Origin: Glandiceps talaboti
Taxonomy: Eukaryota > Hemichordata > Enteropneusta > Spengelidae
Assembly (NCBI RefSeq): GCF_964340395.1
Contig: NC_135553.1
Coordinates: 25,846,949-25,910,948 of the forward strand
Length of the DNA: 64,000 bases
Reading direction: 5' to 3'
A program made the position numbers and the translations under genes. The notes under the pieces were generated by a model, which saw only the letters and a list, made by a program, of their open reading frames with translations, had not been told where the DNA came from and did not search any database. Each line of letters starts with the position of its first letter. Position 1 is the first letter of the stretch. Positions 48,058-60,031 of this stretch are shown piece after piece.

Positions 48058-48840
48058 TCACAAATCTAAGGGTGTGTGAAGTCAAACAGATGACAAAACA
48101 TCAGATGAAAACACTTCTTACACTGATTGGAACATTAGATTTGGGGGTTTCTTTTTCTGATTTTTTTTTATCGAAATCCATGGACATTTACAAAACTTTT
48201 CATTAACATTTCACAAAATCGCGGTATTTTTCCACGTATCTGCTTCATGTACTCTGTTCCAAAAGAAACTCAAACATAACACAAAATTAAAAGTGCACAC
48301 TTAACCATGAACGTGGTATCAGTATAGGCCAGAGGTAACACTTAATTCACAAGAATAAGGATGTTGAGTCGTTACTTTGAGTTTCACGCTTGTCGCGATC
48401 ATCAGTTGACTACCTGTATAGTTCTATGAAGTTCCAATTTCAACCATGTCACGTGATATGGGTGCACTTGATTCGTAACAAGATGGTCGGACAAAACTAT
48501 TCCTTAAGGGGTTTCGAGACCAGTTCGGATTTTTTGTTCAGTAATATATTCTTTTCAGCATTGATTATACAAAGTTTCTCAGTTAAACATAGGTCACAAC
48601 ATTTCTTCTCACTTGTATAAGCAGCTGCTTGGGTGATGATATCCCACTTGATATTATATGGCTGGTTCCTTTCCTTCAAATTCCATACTTGTTTGGATAG
48701 CTCTGTGCTGCACTGTAACTTCTTATGAGTAAATGTGTATTTGTGGTCTGAGAATCGTTGTTTAAATGAGTTCTCTGCTAGCCAAAAGTATAGTTTTGTG
48801 TTGTTGTTCTTATATGGTGTGACTTGTGCCCTGTATATTA

Positions 48841-49175
48841 CCGATGACTTCGTTGTTACTTGCGTCCAATCACATAAAAGACATTATGGCACTATTGATT
48901 AATAATTGATAACCACGTGACGTCATGTAAACACTTTCTTAAAGAAAGGGTTTTGATTTTGATAATAAATACCAGAAAGAAATTAGAAAGAAAATGATTA
49001 CCTTCTCCATCTGCATGAGAGGTGAACTGGCGAACCATACATCTAGGTGTCTGGAGTTATTCCTGAGTGCTCGTATGTTCTCGGTATGAGAGTGACTTTG
49101 AATGTGGTATATAGTTGACTGAACGTTCGCTACAACATTTGGTGTAAAGAGAAGAATAGCGATAGTGGTATAATT
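48841..49175. repeat. direct duplication, copy 2
   Basis: Partner of 47,770-48,057. On the minus strand it carries an open stretch ending LMQMEK at a gtaatc donor-like site near 49,002-48,999. Copy 1 has a stop in that frame. A trinucleotide-rich GGT/GAT stretch adjoins at 49,175-49,425. Confidence 0.7.
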
Positions 49176-49890
49176 GTGGTGGTAAGTGGTAGTTGCGCTG
49201 CTGCTGGTGTTGATAGTAATGGTGGTGGCGTTGGTACTAGTGGTATGATACTGATGGTACGTGGTGGCAGGATTATGATACTCCCTATTGGATGGTGCTA
49301 TAGAGATGATGCCACTGCTGATCGTTATAGCAACGATTATTGTAGTAGAGGTGGAGGTAGTGGTAGTGATCATGTATGTGATGGTAATGACGGTGGTGGT
49401 AGTGTTGATGGTGGTGATAGTGTAAATGTTTTAGGGGCCGGACATTTTTAACCGACTGGGGGTGTTTATGGTGGAGGGGGTCATTTTGAAAAATACCACT
49501 TGAACTGGTGGGGGTCAATTTGAAAAAACACCGCTTGAAGTGAGGGGGGGGGGTTACGTTGGAAAATGACAGAACAAGTTCATTTTGGTGCCAGGAAATG
49601 GCTCCTGAACAATTGTAATTTGTCATAATTTTCTACCCTCCCAATCCCCGTTTTTCCACACGTGTAAGTGACATGTGCACGACCAATCGAAAACGGGGTC
49701 TAACAAAAATCGGTAAATACGGAGACACCTACATAACCATTAAATTTCCAGTCACATGGAAGTAGATGTGACATGGGAACTATGTCTACGTAGATACGTA
49801 ACGTAACTTTGCTAATTTTGTAAACCCCGAGATAACTCATTTCCCCCTTTGAATTTCTTTTCTTTTGTTATTTTTTGCACAACCTAAGTG

Positions 49891-49929
49891 ATAAGGTTCA
49901 GTAGCACTGCTACAGGCATGGCATGCAAA

Positions 49930-50008
<79 letters not shown>

Positions 50009-50465
50009 CAACTTAAAGTCTAAAACCACTGGACCGATTGCCATGATATTTGGTGGCTATGTTACCTTGGTGTATAGTTGGGAAATTGTTCAAATCAAAA
50101 TGATCTTATCACCGATGTGTGATTTGGGTCAAAAAATGTGATTTTTGTTCAAAAGACTTAAACTTAATCTTCTCAGCAGATCGATCTGGAATTTGGTTGG
50201 AACGTTCTTAGAGGTGTTTAGATTAAGAATTGCTCATGACAGTGATATGCAAATTTGGTATAAAAATGTGTCTAAACTACTGAGCAGATTAGGCTGAAAT
50301 TTGGTTTGAACGTTCTTCAGGGTGTTTATATTAAGAACTGTTCATGACATGATGATCCCATCAGTAATATGCAAAGTAGGGCTAAAAATGAGTCTTTTTG
50401 GTAAAAAATCTATAATTCCAAAACTACTGAGCAGATTGGGTTGAAATATGATGGGAACGTTGTTG
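49891..50465. repeat. dispersed repeat, family R1, copy with TG-tract head
   Basis: Head aaggttcagtagcactgc plus TG tract (49,934-50,006), followed by units with ttggttggaacgttctta and catgatgatcccatcagt, collinear with 238-760. It ends exactly where arm B begins. Confidence 0.85.
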
Positions 50466-52136
50466 GGGACCGGTCAGTTTCTCCAGCGGGGGGTCGGTGG
50501 ATTTTTTTCTATCGGGCAGACAAAAAGTCACTGACCCCCCCCCCCCCACCCATCTGTAAAACCGAAAACAGGCTGACACCCCCATCACTTAATTCTAAAA
50601 CATGATGACCTCCCCCCCCCTCCCCATATCATATTTACATGACAGGTATTTTTTTTATCGTGACTCAGTGTGGACTGCTTGGCCGTTTTGCAAATACTTT
50701 ATAAGATCCCGGGATAGGACTATCATATAATTATTGACTACACAGGGTAAATATATTCCAAAAAGAGTTCAATAGCATCTTGACAGTGAAAGGTAGGGGG
50801 AAAGCTTGAGAAGGGAATATGTGCACCGAGGGGGGGGGGTGTCCGAGGGGGTCTCCCCTAGAAGCTCTGGAGGTTTTACTCTGAAAAGTTAAAGAAAATA
50901 ATTTCAAAGCTTTACAAGACAGCACCAACATGTAAAAAGCAACTATATAGGGTTGAAATATTATTAAAAGAAAGTTTGACAGCATCTTGACAGTAAGAGG
51001 TCGGGCGAAGAGCTTTAGATTAGGATATGTCCACCTCTTTATGGGGTCCTATGGGGGTCTCCCCTTAGAAGTTCTGGAGGTTTTCACTCTCAAAGCCAAC
51101 AGTTCAATTCAGAGCCTTTCAGGCAATATCTTCAAGACAGCACCATCACGTATCAGAAATTAACCCAATCTTGCTTTACACATAGGGTTAAAGTATGTTC
51201 TTAAAAACGTTAAATGGCATCATTATAGTAAAGGTCAGCATATCTGACGGTTGTATCTTTGGTAGGGGAGATTTGGAGAGTTTCTTTACTTAAAAAGTCT
51301 TTTAGGGCAAGTTTTACACTATCCTGGCAATAATTTCACATCTCTAAAAGACAGTTCATCTAAAATTAGCAATTAATATTTAAGAAAAGTTTAACACCGT
51401 TATGACAGTAAAAAAAATGGTGCATCTGATTGTTGGTTGACTGCATGAGTGACCCCTGAGGGTGTGAGAGTCCTAGCAGGTCTCCCCTAGCAGATCTGGA
51501 GATGTGGTTATTCATAGCCTTTACATGTAAGATAATATTTCAAAGCTTCGAAAATCTTGTTAATGTAAGTTGTAAATGAGTTTTGCATGAAACATTGGTA
51601 TAGTGGCATTACTGTTGCAGATATATATTAAACTCACTGGTTAGAGAATGTAAGGTCCTCATACCTACTACATGTATTATTCATATAAGTATAAGTGTAT
51701 GTCTCACTGGAGAGAACAGTGCTCGATGCAATATTAGTAGCATAGCATTATAGACTTAATGCAAAAAAAATAAGGATGTTTTAAGTCGTTACTCAGAGTT
51801 TCACGCTTCCTCAGCGATGTACATTTTGTATAACTATGTATAATCCAAACTGGAATCTGATGGAGATGTGGTGATTTGTAGCGTTGATAACATGTAGTGT
51901 CTGAAATAGAGAGCATACAATGCGTAATCCCTTCACACTGACGAGTAGTACAATTTAGATTAACTTCTTTAAATTTATAAACTATCAATGCCATTACAAC
52001 TTTTGCCCAAAAGTGCAATATGTGAAGCATATTCGACATTGATTGTGAAATACCCAAGCATTTACATGACCTATGTCCTGTTACCTGTGTGGTAGGTAAT
52101 ACAGTGTTTGTATATATGTATATGTTTATGTATATA

Positions 52137-52179
<43 letters not shown>

Positions 52180-53407
52180 AAGTTATGTGAGAGCGTCACT
52201 CCAGGGTTGAAGCAAGGGAGCCTTCAGCATTTACAAGGGGGGGGGGAATCGGGGGGTGGGTGGGTCACATTTTACAAACCTGTTCTTAGGGGAGGGTCAT
52301 ATTTTGCATTACAATGTTTGGGGAGGGTCTCATTTTAGAATCCGTAGTTTTGTGACCAAATTGAAGATTCAATTATTGTCAATTTGTTTTGTGTGTTTTG
52401 AGATGTAAAAGTGAAATGAGTACTCAACATTTACATTTACGAGTGCTTTACATGCCAAAATACAAAAATAAAACTACATATATTGTAAGAAAATTGTTTA
52501 ATAAAACGATGCATTTTGTTGAGTGTACCATCTCACCTTATCATTCACACTGTCCGTGAATGTTGTTATTGAAATATGATGGTGATGGTAGCAGTAATAA
52601 TGATGATGACGACGACGACGACGACGACGATGACAACGACGATGACGACGATGATGATAGTTTAGTTTTGAATGTCATAGAGAACACGAACAGTACTAGT
52701 GATACAGGTACTGACTCAAGTAGTGACAGTTAATCAGATTAAAATGATACTGATAATGGCAATACTGAAGGTGAAGGTGACAGATGACAATGATATCAGG
52801 GAACTTTTACAAGTGACCAGATCAGACAGAGTATGCACAACATGGAAAGCACGTTTCAGATACTAACTAGATTGTGTATGATTATAAGAGAAAGGTAACT
52901 AGGCAGTCATTTACTGTTTGTCACTTTATATGTAGAAATATTGCTTTCTAATACAGAGTTAAAATCATTTAAATTGGCTGTATACATATAATGGGAAATC
53001 AATATTGATTAACGTTCAGTGTATGCAAATGTCATGGGGAGGGTCACGTTTTATAAAATGGGACAAAGGGGCGGGTCACTTTTTACAAATGGAGAATGGG
53101 GGGGGGGGTCATGTTTTACTTAACAGACCATGTGTGATTTCCTCCGGCCCTCCCCCTTTGTAAATACTGAAGGCTACCTAATGTTAAAAAAATGGGGACA
53201 AGAAAAAATACCACAGTTCAGAGAAGGTCACGCCACTGTAGATTCATGGATTTTTTCTTCCATCAAAATCCAAAACACGATGAACCCCTCCCCATCCCCC
53301 CCCAAAGGATACAGGATGACCCTACTGGCAATTTCGAAAACAGAGTGAACCCCCCTCCCCCCTAATCCGCCGCCCCCTCCCGGTCAAAAACAAAACTGAC
53401 CGGTCCC
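50466..53407. mobile_element. long repeat element, arm B of an inverted pair, 15-bp TIRs
   Basis: The left end gggaccggtcagttt (50,466-50,480) is a perfect inverted match of aaactgaccggtccc (53,393-53,407). The body is the inverted counterpart of 37,925-39,633: C tracts, cactgaccccc, gcaaatactttataagatc, the 230-bp tandem units with gggttgaaatat, the gatggagatgtggtgatttg block and a TATATG microsatellite (52,120-52,178). About 0.9 kb (52,190-53,100) has no counterpart in arm A. No transposase was recognised. Confidence 0.85.
52560..52733 (+). other. short Asp/Ser-rich ORF (57 aa) inside arm B
   Basis: ATG at 52,560 opens MLLLKYDGDGSSNN, then a run of about 20 mostly Asp residues encoded by GAT/GAC, then SLVLNVIENTNSTSDTG and a Ser/Asp-rich tail to TAA. 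It may be a trinucleotide microsatellite read by chance. It could instead be a remnant of an acidic region of an element-encoded protein. No family assigned. Confidence 0.3.
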
Positions 53408-53410
53408 TTA

Positions 53411-56400
53411 ATACAACCCAGACGCGAGTGTGAGGAGTTTAGTCAGTCCCTCACTTTTAGACTCCAGACTTTTGTCCCTCACTTTTAGACTTCGGACTTT
53501 TAGTTCCCCACTTTAGACTTTTGTCCCTCACTCTCGCGGTTTCGCCGCCCAGGGCGCACTACATCGTCTTTACAGAGGGACGAATGTCACGAAGTCTGGC
53601 GGCTAGACGGGGATCAGTAGAGTACAACCGCAAATCAACTGCAGGTTCAAGCATAGGTATGTAACTTTGGCATTGATAGTACAAGTATGCCAAAAATGGA
53701 GGTCGATTTCTACTCTCAGTTCAGGGTCACTTAAATAATACTTGCAATATAGCTTTGTAATTGTGTATGATGTCATTGTCACCTTGGAGTCAGTATAATT
53801 ACTCCAAGTTGTCACGAAACCACTTGATCAACGAACTACCAGGGAAGGCGACGCATGTGCGTGTAGCAGCAAAATGTGCAATTTACCTCAGACCACTATC
53901 ACCCGGGGCCGGGATACATAACTGTAAAAGTTGTGCTAAAAATGCCCGGCCCCTTTTAGTGACGTGAATAATAGTTTTTATCTGAAGGTCAACAATTCCG
54001 TCGGCGCGCCGATGACCCTAGCCTAGTCTATCTCAGTATCTGCTCGACCTCGGATGTTCTTCCGATACAATACGACACACACCCGAATATCGCTATCGAG
54101 GATGGAACATCCGAGGAAAACCCTCACTGTATCGGAAAGAAGGCCAGAACGTCTAGCAGCAAGACTACGTTGACCAATAAACGAGAATGATTTCGGTGTG
54201 TGTGTGTGTGTGTGTGTGGGGGGGGGGGGGGTGAAGGAGGAGGAAGTGGGTATGGCAGCAAATTTTTTTCCCCATGAGGGCGGCCCGTTTTATTTTTCTG
54301 TTTCTCATCTCCCGACCGACCCTAATTTGCAGCTCCGACATCAGAATAAAAAAACTTTTTTTTTTAAATTTCCAACCGACCCCTGAGTTCAACACAGCAA
54401 GATTGTAAGGTTCGAACAAATATCAAACGTTCCTCATGCCCCATGGCGTCTACCCCCACCCACCACCTATGTTACGTCGGAGCAGCAAATTATGCTTAAA
54501 ATTGGTAAAAGTCATACTGCATTCCTCAAAAAAACCCCAATTTTTTAACCACTTTTTAGCTTTACATCGGTTGTATCACCGGGGAAATGACCGACTGACC
54601 GTAATGGTAGTGCGTTTCATGACCCATGACATGCATGACCTTAGAAGACGTTCTAGTTAGACGTTCTTTGTTCATTGCGCATGTGCAAGAAATGAAATTA
54701 TCATAGATTAACATAGCATAGGCTCAAGATGTTTGTTACAACTTACAAGCTTCAATTGTGTCATAAACACAGGTTTTAGGCATGGATGTTACAAAAATTG
54801 TACAAAATGACTCAAAAGGAGCAGTGATAGCTGATCATCGAAACAGTTTCAGCATTGGAATGTTTGAATGTAAATTTGTCGGTGTTGACACTATGCAACA
54901 AGGTTTTTCTATTGCCTATTGGCATTGCTAACATTAGTAACAACACTTACAAGTTACAGAAGACGCGTAATGTATACTGTACTGTAAGGTCAACCAAGAC
55001 TTGCATGGCATGTTATCGATGTTTACATTATTACTTTTATACAGTAAATCCCAAAGGAGTACTGAGTTCTAGAAATGTTTACATTTTTATCTGGAGGATT
55101 ATTTTGACAAGTTCACACTGAAGAAAATGTTTCATAGAAGTAATGATTTATATGAAAATTCCTCTAGCACAATGACAATCACGCAAGTGTTTCAAAAAGT
55201 GGCATACTAAAGTTCAAATTCGAAAACTTGAAAAAATTGCTAGCGATAGGACGAATGTATTAGTACTCCTGATAAAATCATACAGTAGTTCATGGCTACA
55301 GATACACCCATCAGGATGATAAGTATTCATCTTCTTACAAAGTTGCTTTACAGACTTGTCAACCTTGCTAAAATGAAGGAAAGAGACCTGTAACAAGGAA
55401 TTCAATAAAGAGAAGAGAAAAGAAGTTGTAGAGAGACTGACAGGACAGAAAGGACAGAGAATAGAACTGAGAAAATACAGATTTTTTTTCTCTTGCCCTC
55501 TTTTTTTTTATTTCGCCCGCCCGCCCTGCCTGACTATTCCACTGGAGATGAGAAACAACAAAAAGGTCACCCTCACTGTGACAGCAAATTCATTTTTCTA
55601 TTGTCAGTCCTGCATCAAATTATTTTTCCATATGCAGAAGCAATGCAAATTTTTTTTCTCGGTTCCCAATTTTGTAATGTGCAGTTCATAACTATACCTA
55701 CATGTCACTGGTTCACAACTAATTTGTTCTGTGTAAATAGCAATAAGTAGCAGTTAACAATCCATGCTTCTATTTAAGATAGATAGCTGGTAAAAAAAAC
55801 ATGAGGAGCTGACTGATCACTTGGCTGACTTTTAAACCAATCTATTATTACCAAACAAAATAATCAAGTTTGAACCAACCTTGGAAAATGCTTCCATTAA
55901 TTAACAAACTTGATCTAACAACCCACAGTTGGTTATATGGTAAACGCAATGTCATACACTTATTTAATATTGGCAGTGTTAGGAATCCCCTTCACATTAT
56001 TACTAATGGCCCTTTTCAGGGCCACAACATCCTCCAAAAAGAGAACTACCAAACCACTAAACTATAGTTTCAACAAGTAAAGTCTTGAGAATAATCTCCC
56101 GATAAGGATAGAAGAAAATTTTCGAGACAAAAACATGAAACACACCTTAAACACCTTGGTAAATTATAAATAAATCACAAATTCACAAAGTTAGTATTTG
56201 GATGTATCGTTATTAAGTATTTAAGAATGTGTATTAGGTTAGGGTCAGGGTTAGCTTTAATTTTCATTAAATTCACCACTGACAGCAGTTTTAACTGAAT
56301 CAATTAAACATTCTTAAGATAAAACATTGTTCTGAATGTAACTGTAGAAGCATTTTATGGTATTGGCTACATAAACAGAAACCATAAAACACATTGAAAA

Positions 56401-57220
56401 TAATGTACAATTTGTATTACAATGTAATATACTGCACAGTGAGTTATATTTGATTCTGCATGTTTTTGTTACATCATTTTACGCTGCAAAGTATAATACC
56501 ACACACAGGTACAATGTATATGTACTATAGGGAACGTTATCAGAAATTAGTTTACGCTATATTTGTCAAGGCTAATCTTTACTTGTATTAACTATATATG
56601 TAGTCTCCTATAGATTATGGTGTGTACTGATACCGTAACAAAATTACATGTTCCACTGATTCTAGATAAACATGTACAAAGAAAATAAAAATACCAAAAG
56701 TAGTGTATTTCTCTAAATAAATATCAATATTCAATTAAATGCATTTGGTATTGGTAGTCACTTTAGTAAGACCTATAAAATGATATGGCAAAAATATACA
56801 GGGTGTGTGTGTTTGTTTGCTGGGGGGTTCATGTTCATTTAATCCCAAATCGCTTTTTCAGACCTAATGCACATTTTGCTGATCAGATGTTGTCACTTTC
56901 CTTTGAACCATCATCTCACAACTAGAGATGAAAGTAACATCCCCAGTCAGACTAGTAATTTGGACTTATAAATCATTCACAGGCAAAGATATATCTGGGA
57001 CACATCTCACATCTGGATATCACTGTTTGACAATAAACATTGAATGTAACCAAACATGTTCATCTTCTTGGTCAATCAAATGAATTGCAAAGGGTATAAG
57101 GCACAAGGGTTTTTTTTAGCATTGAGTGTATGGTCAGTCTTTGTCAATGGTCTTCATCAGAATTCCATAGTTACAGCTGACCACTAGGTGGCGGTATCAT
57201 CAGATGTAGATGTTCAGCCT
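53411..57220. other. no gene recognised
   Basis: Contains a small hairpin (cttggagt...actccaag near 53,781-53,808), an inverted pair ctcggatgttc/gaacatccgag at 54,051-54,115, and TG and G tracts at 54,197-54,231. A stretch at 55,870-56,150 gives weakly retrotransposon-like peptides (for example NNLPIRIEENF), which I cannot confirm. Confidence 0.5.
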
Positions 57221-57224
57221 TATA

Positions 57225-57400
57225 AATTAACAATAATAATAATGTTGGGTTCTGATATAGCGCTTTCCCACACCATGCTCAAATCGCTTTACAATTATTA
57301 CCCCTGGCTCGGATCAGAATGGCACAACAGCCCTTTAGTCTTCCTCAACTCCCCAGGGAGCATACAATCCATTGCAGCCATTTAAGTGCATAGGATTTAA
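57225..57400. repeat. dispersed repeat with tatagcgctttccc and caaatcgctttacaattatt
   Basis: An (AAT)n lead, then tatagcgctttccc, caaatcgctttacaatta, ctccccagggagcatac and attgcagccatttaa. I know phrases of this kind as a frequent dispersed (SINE-tail-like) repeat in several marine invertebrate genomes; the class is inferred. Confidence 0.55.
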
Positions 57401-57918
57401 GCCTTAGGTTGTTTGATGCACCCATCCCTGTTGATCTTGGGATAATTTGTAGCATGTGATGTTGAGCCTCCTACATCTTTCTCATGAAATTACATGGGGA
57501 TATATCAATAATGGAAATAGAGTCATAGTCAATGTTATTATTGCAGCTATGGGATGTGTTCAGCTACAACCGATGCTACATACAGTTTTGTCCCTCTGTG
57601 TTCATTATTCATACATCCCAGTATTTCCCCACATGATTTCCCAAGAAATATCAGGGAGGCTCAAAACTTTGAACTGCTTGAATGTTATAACGTATTTAAA
57701 TCAAATATTGAATACATGATATCAGTCAAGAGGAGCTGTTCCTCTTACAGTTGGATAGGGCTACCTTATTCGCCTGAGCATCTATAATAGATGACATGGA
57801 TAACCACAGCTACTCATTTGTAGTGTACATGATCCATTGCAGCTACTAGACGATTAACACACCACCATTTCATTTGTTCCCTACAGATTGTTGCACAGTT
57901 TGCACATCAACACATAAC

Positions 57919-58704
57919 ATGGCATGCAAAGGACCATGTAAACCTGGTGACATCAGAAAAGATGTTGTAACCAAGGGAGAGGTTGTGGAGATCAATTCTA
58001 ATGTAAAGGCATACCTTGCAAGACCATCTGGGCAACCAAAAGCAGCAGTACTGGTGATTAATGATATCTTTGGCTATGAGCTGCCAGCCAATCGTGTTAT
58101 TGCTGACAACCTTGCACAACATGGTTATACTGCCTTGCTTCCTGATCTCTTTAGGAATGATCCTTGGGATGTCAACATGTCACCAATGTCACCCTCATCT
58201 AACTTTCCGGATTGGCTGGCAAAACATAAACAAGACCGCGTTGATGGTGATATTGATGCGTCTCTGGAATACATCCACGATAAATTGGGAATTTCCATTG
58301 TTGGCGCAATTGGATTCTGTTGGGGTGGAAAACAGGTTGTATTGGCAAGTCGAAAGTCATCTGTCAGGTTCAAGGTTGCAGTTGGGTTTTATGCTGTAAG
58401 GCTTGATGTCAATGATGCCGTAGCAATGAAGACACCAACTATGTTGATCTTCGGTGAGCAAGACAGTTTAACTCCAATGCAAGGGATAGCTGAAATTGAA
58501 AAAGCTATGAAAGACTGTAATCGTCTGATTACTACTACTACTAGTGACGTCTCAAAGCTTGATGGTCCTGCAGTCAGAGTAAAAATCTTCAAAGATGTTG
58601 GACATGGCTTTGTTCATCGTGGTGACAGATCTGATCCCATTGTTGATGCCGCAGCTAATGAAGCTATTGATGATATGTATGAGTGGTTGGAAAAATTCCA
58701 CTAG
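57919..58704 (+). CDS. dienelactone hydrolase family protein, CMBL-like, copy 2
   Basis: 261 aa, single coding exon, same length as copy 1 with 17 amino-acid differences by my count. The catalytic residues C134, D182 and H229 are retained. Differences cluster at residues 82-108 (loop near PWDVNMSPMSPSSNFPDW); between residues 109 and 249 only residue 180 differs (E here, G in copy 1), next to catalytic D182. Position 48, just before the DIFGYE block, is N here and H in copy 1. The start chosen is ATG at 57,919. A splice acceptor (ttccctacag, ending at 57,886) lies 32 bp upstream at the matching position to copy 1, with similar UTR sequence. The biochemical role is as for copy 1; any substrate difference is inference from the clustered changes. 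Confidence 0.93.
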   Translation: MACKGPCKPGDIRKDVVTKGEVVEINSNVKAYLARPSGQPKAAVLVINDIFGYELPANRVIADNLAQHGYTALLPDLFRNDPWDVNMSPMSPSSNFPDWLAKHKQDRVDGDIDASLEYIHDKLGISIVGAIGFCWGGKQVVLASRKSSVRFKVAVGFYAVRLDVNDAVAMKTPTMLIFGEQDSLTPMQGIAEIEKAMKDCNRLITTTTSDVSKLDGPAVRVKIFKDVGHGFVHRGDRSDPIVDAAANEAIDDMYEWLEKFH

Positions 58705-59930
58705 GTGACTTTTTGTTATTAGTTAGTAAGTCTCTACAATTATTGAGTAAAGTATGGATGAAAGTGAATCAATTTAGACTTTTTGTGTTTTGTCTGTACA
58801 TTTTGTAGTTCAAATTGATTGCGAGTGGATTTCTTTTGGACTCTGTAGATTTTTTTCATGTCTTGAATTGTGATAACAAAAATAGATAAAGCAACAAATA
58901 AGTACAAAATAAATATATTAAAAATGTACTTATTCAGGCTACTTTTGTCCCTTCATTGGCTCACTATAGCACAAAAAGATGCAAAAATAAGTGCAAAATA
59001 AGTATACTTAAAGTGTACTACATGGGACTTTGTAGAATTTTTTTTCAATGTATTGACTTGAAATTGTCATGTCAAAAATAAGTATAAAATAAGTATATGT
59101 TTGTCATATTTCATCATAACAACCAAATGTATTTTGAATATACTTGAAATGTACTTGACACTGAAAGAGTATACTTTCAGTATAGAATGAGTATACTTTT
59201 TACCATTCCTCTCAAAACTGTTTTAAATAAACGATCTAGCAATCAAAATAGCTCTGCTATTTTTTAATTTTTGTTAAATAAATAGTACAGAAGATGGACA
59301 AGGTTGTATTGTATTGTATTAACATTTTCTAGAAACAGTTCAACTATGCTACAATTCAGAATAACCATAGTAGTTTGCCATTCATAATATCACTTATAAA
59401 CCTGGTCAAAATCATTCCAACAAAATATAATTTTAATATATCCCATCATAATTAGCTTATGGCTTCAAAAGTACTGAAAATTGTACTGAGTACTGAAAAT
59501 TGTTCATTACTATGGTTGTCATTCCTTAAAGTAGAATACATTATTTTTCCAGCCAAAGGGGTGTACCTGATGTCAAATTACCAAAACCATAGCGCCAATG
59601 GCATTGTAGTACAACTATATACTTGATGTGTTATTTGTTTAAAATTCAAATGAGAATTGGATGTCTCAAAAAACTCAACTCAAAATGTTTCCAAAAGGTG
59701 CGACTAATGTTTTGAAATTTTTTTTCACTAAAAAATAGAAAATGACTCATATCAGCTTAGCATGCAAAACCTCTTGAAAATATAATGTACCAACCCAGAC
59801 ATTGTTCAGACTTCATGATCACCTCGCAAAAACTGCATTACTACACCTCTGTAATGTCACATATTTGAAAGAGGGTATACTTCAATTGTACTGATTACCA
59901 CTTTCAACTTACATGTACATGTATGTATGA
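58705..59930. other. 3' flank of copy 2 with degenerate tandem units
   Basis: Units containing aaaataagtacaaaataagt and gactttgtagaattttttt repeat roughly three times at 58,840-59,110, including a possible polyadenylation signal, aataaa, near 58,909. Otherwise AT-rich with no gene. Confidence 0.6.
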
Positions 59931-59936
59931 TTTTTA

Positions 59937-59998
59937 CCTCCCGTAAGGGTACGGGAGGTATTAAAAGGGGGATGTATGTCTGTCTGTCCGTCTGTGTA

Positions 59999-60031
<33 letters not shown>

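Noticed and set aside
55870-56150. Peptides reminiscent of a retrotransposon C-terminus (NNLPIRIEENF)
   Set aside because: The resemblance is too short and too degenerate to support a call without a database search.
56225-56255. ttagggtcagggttag, telomere-like
   Set aside because: Only two imperfect units, no array; chance or a decayed interstitial motif.
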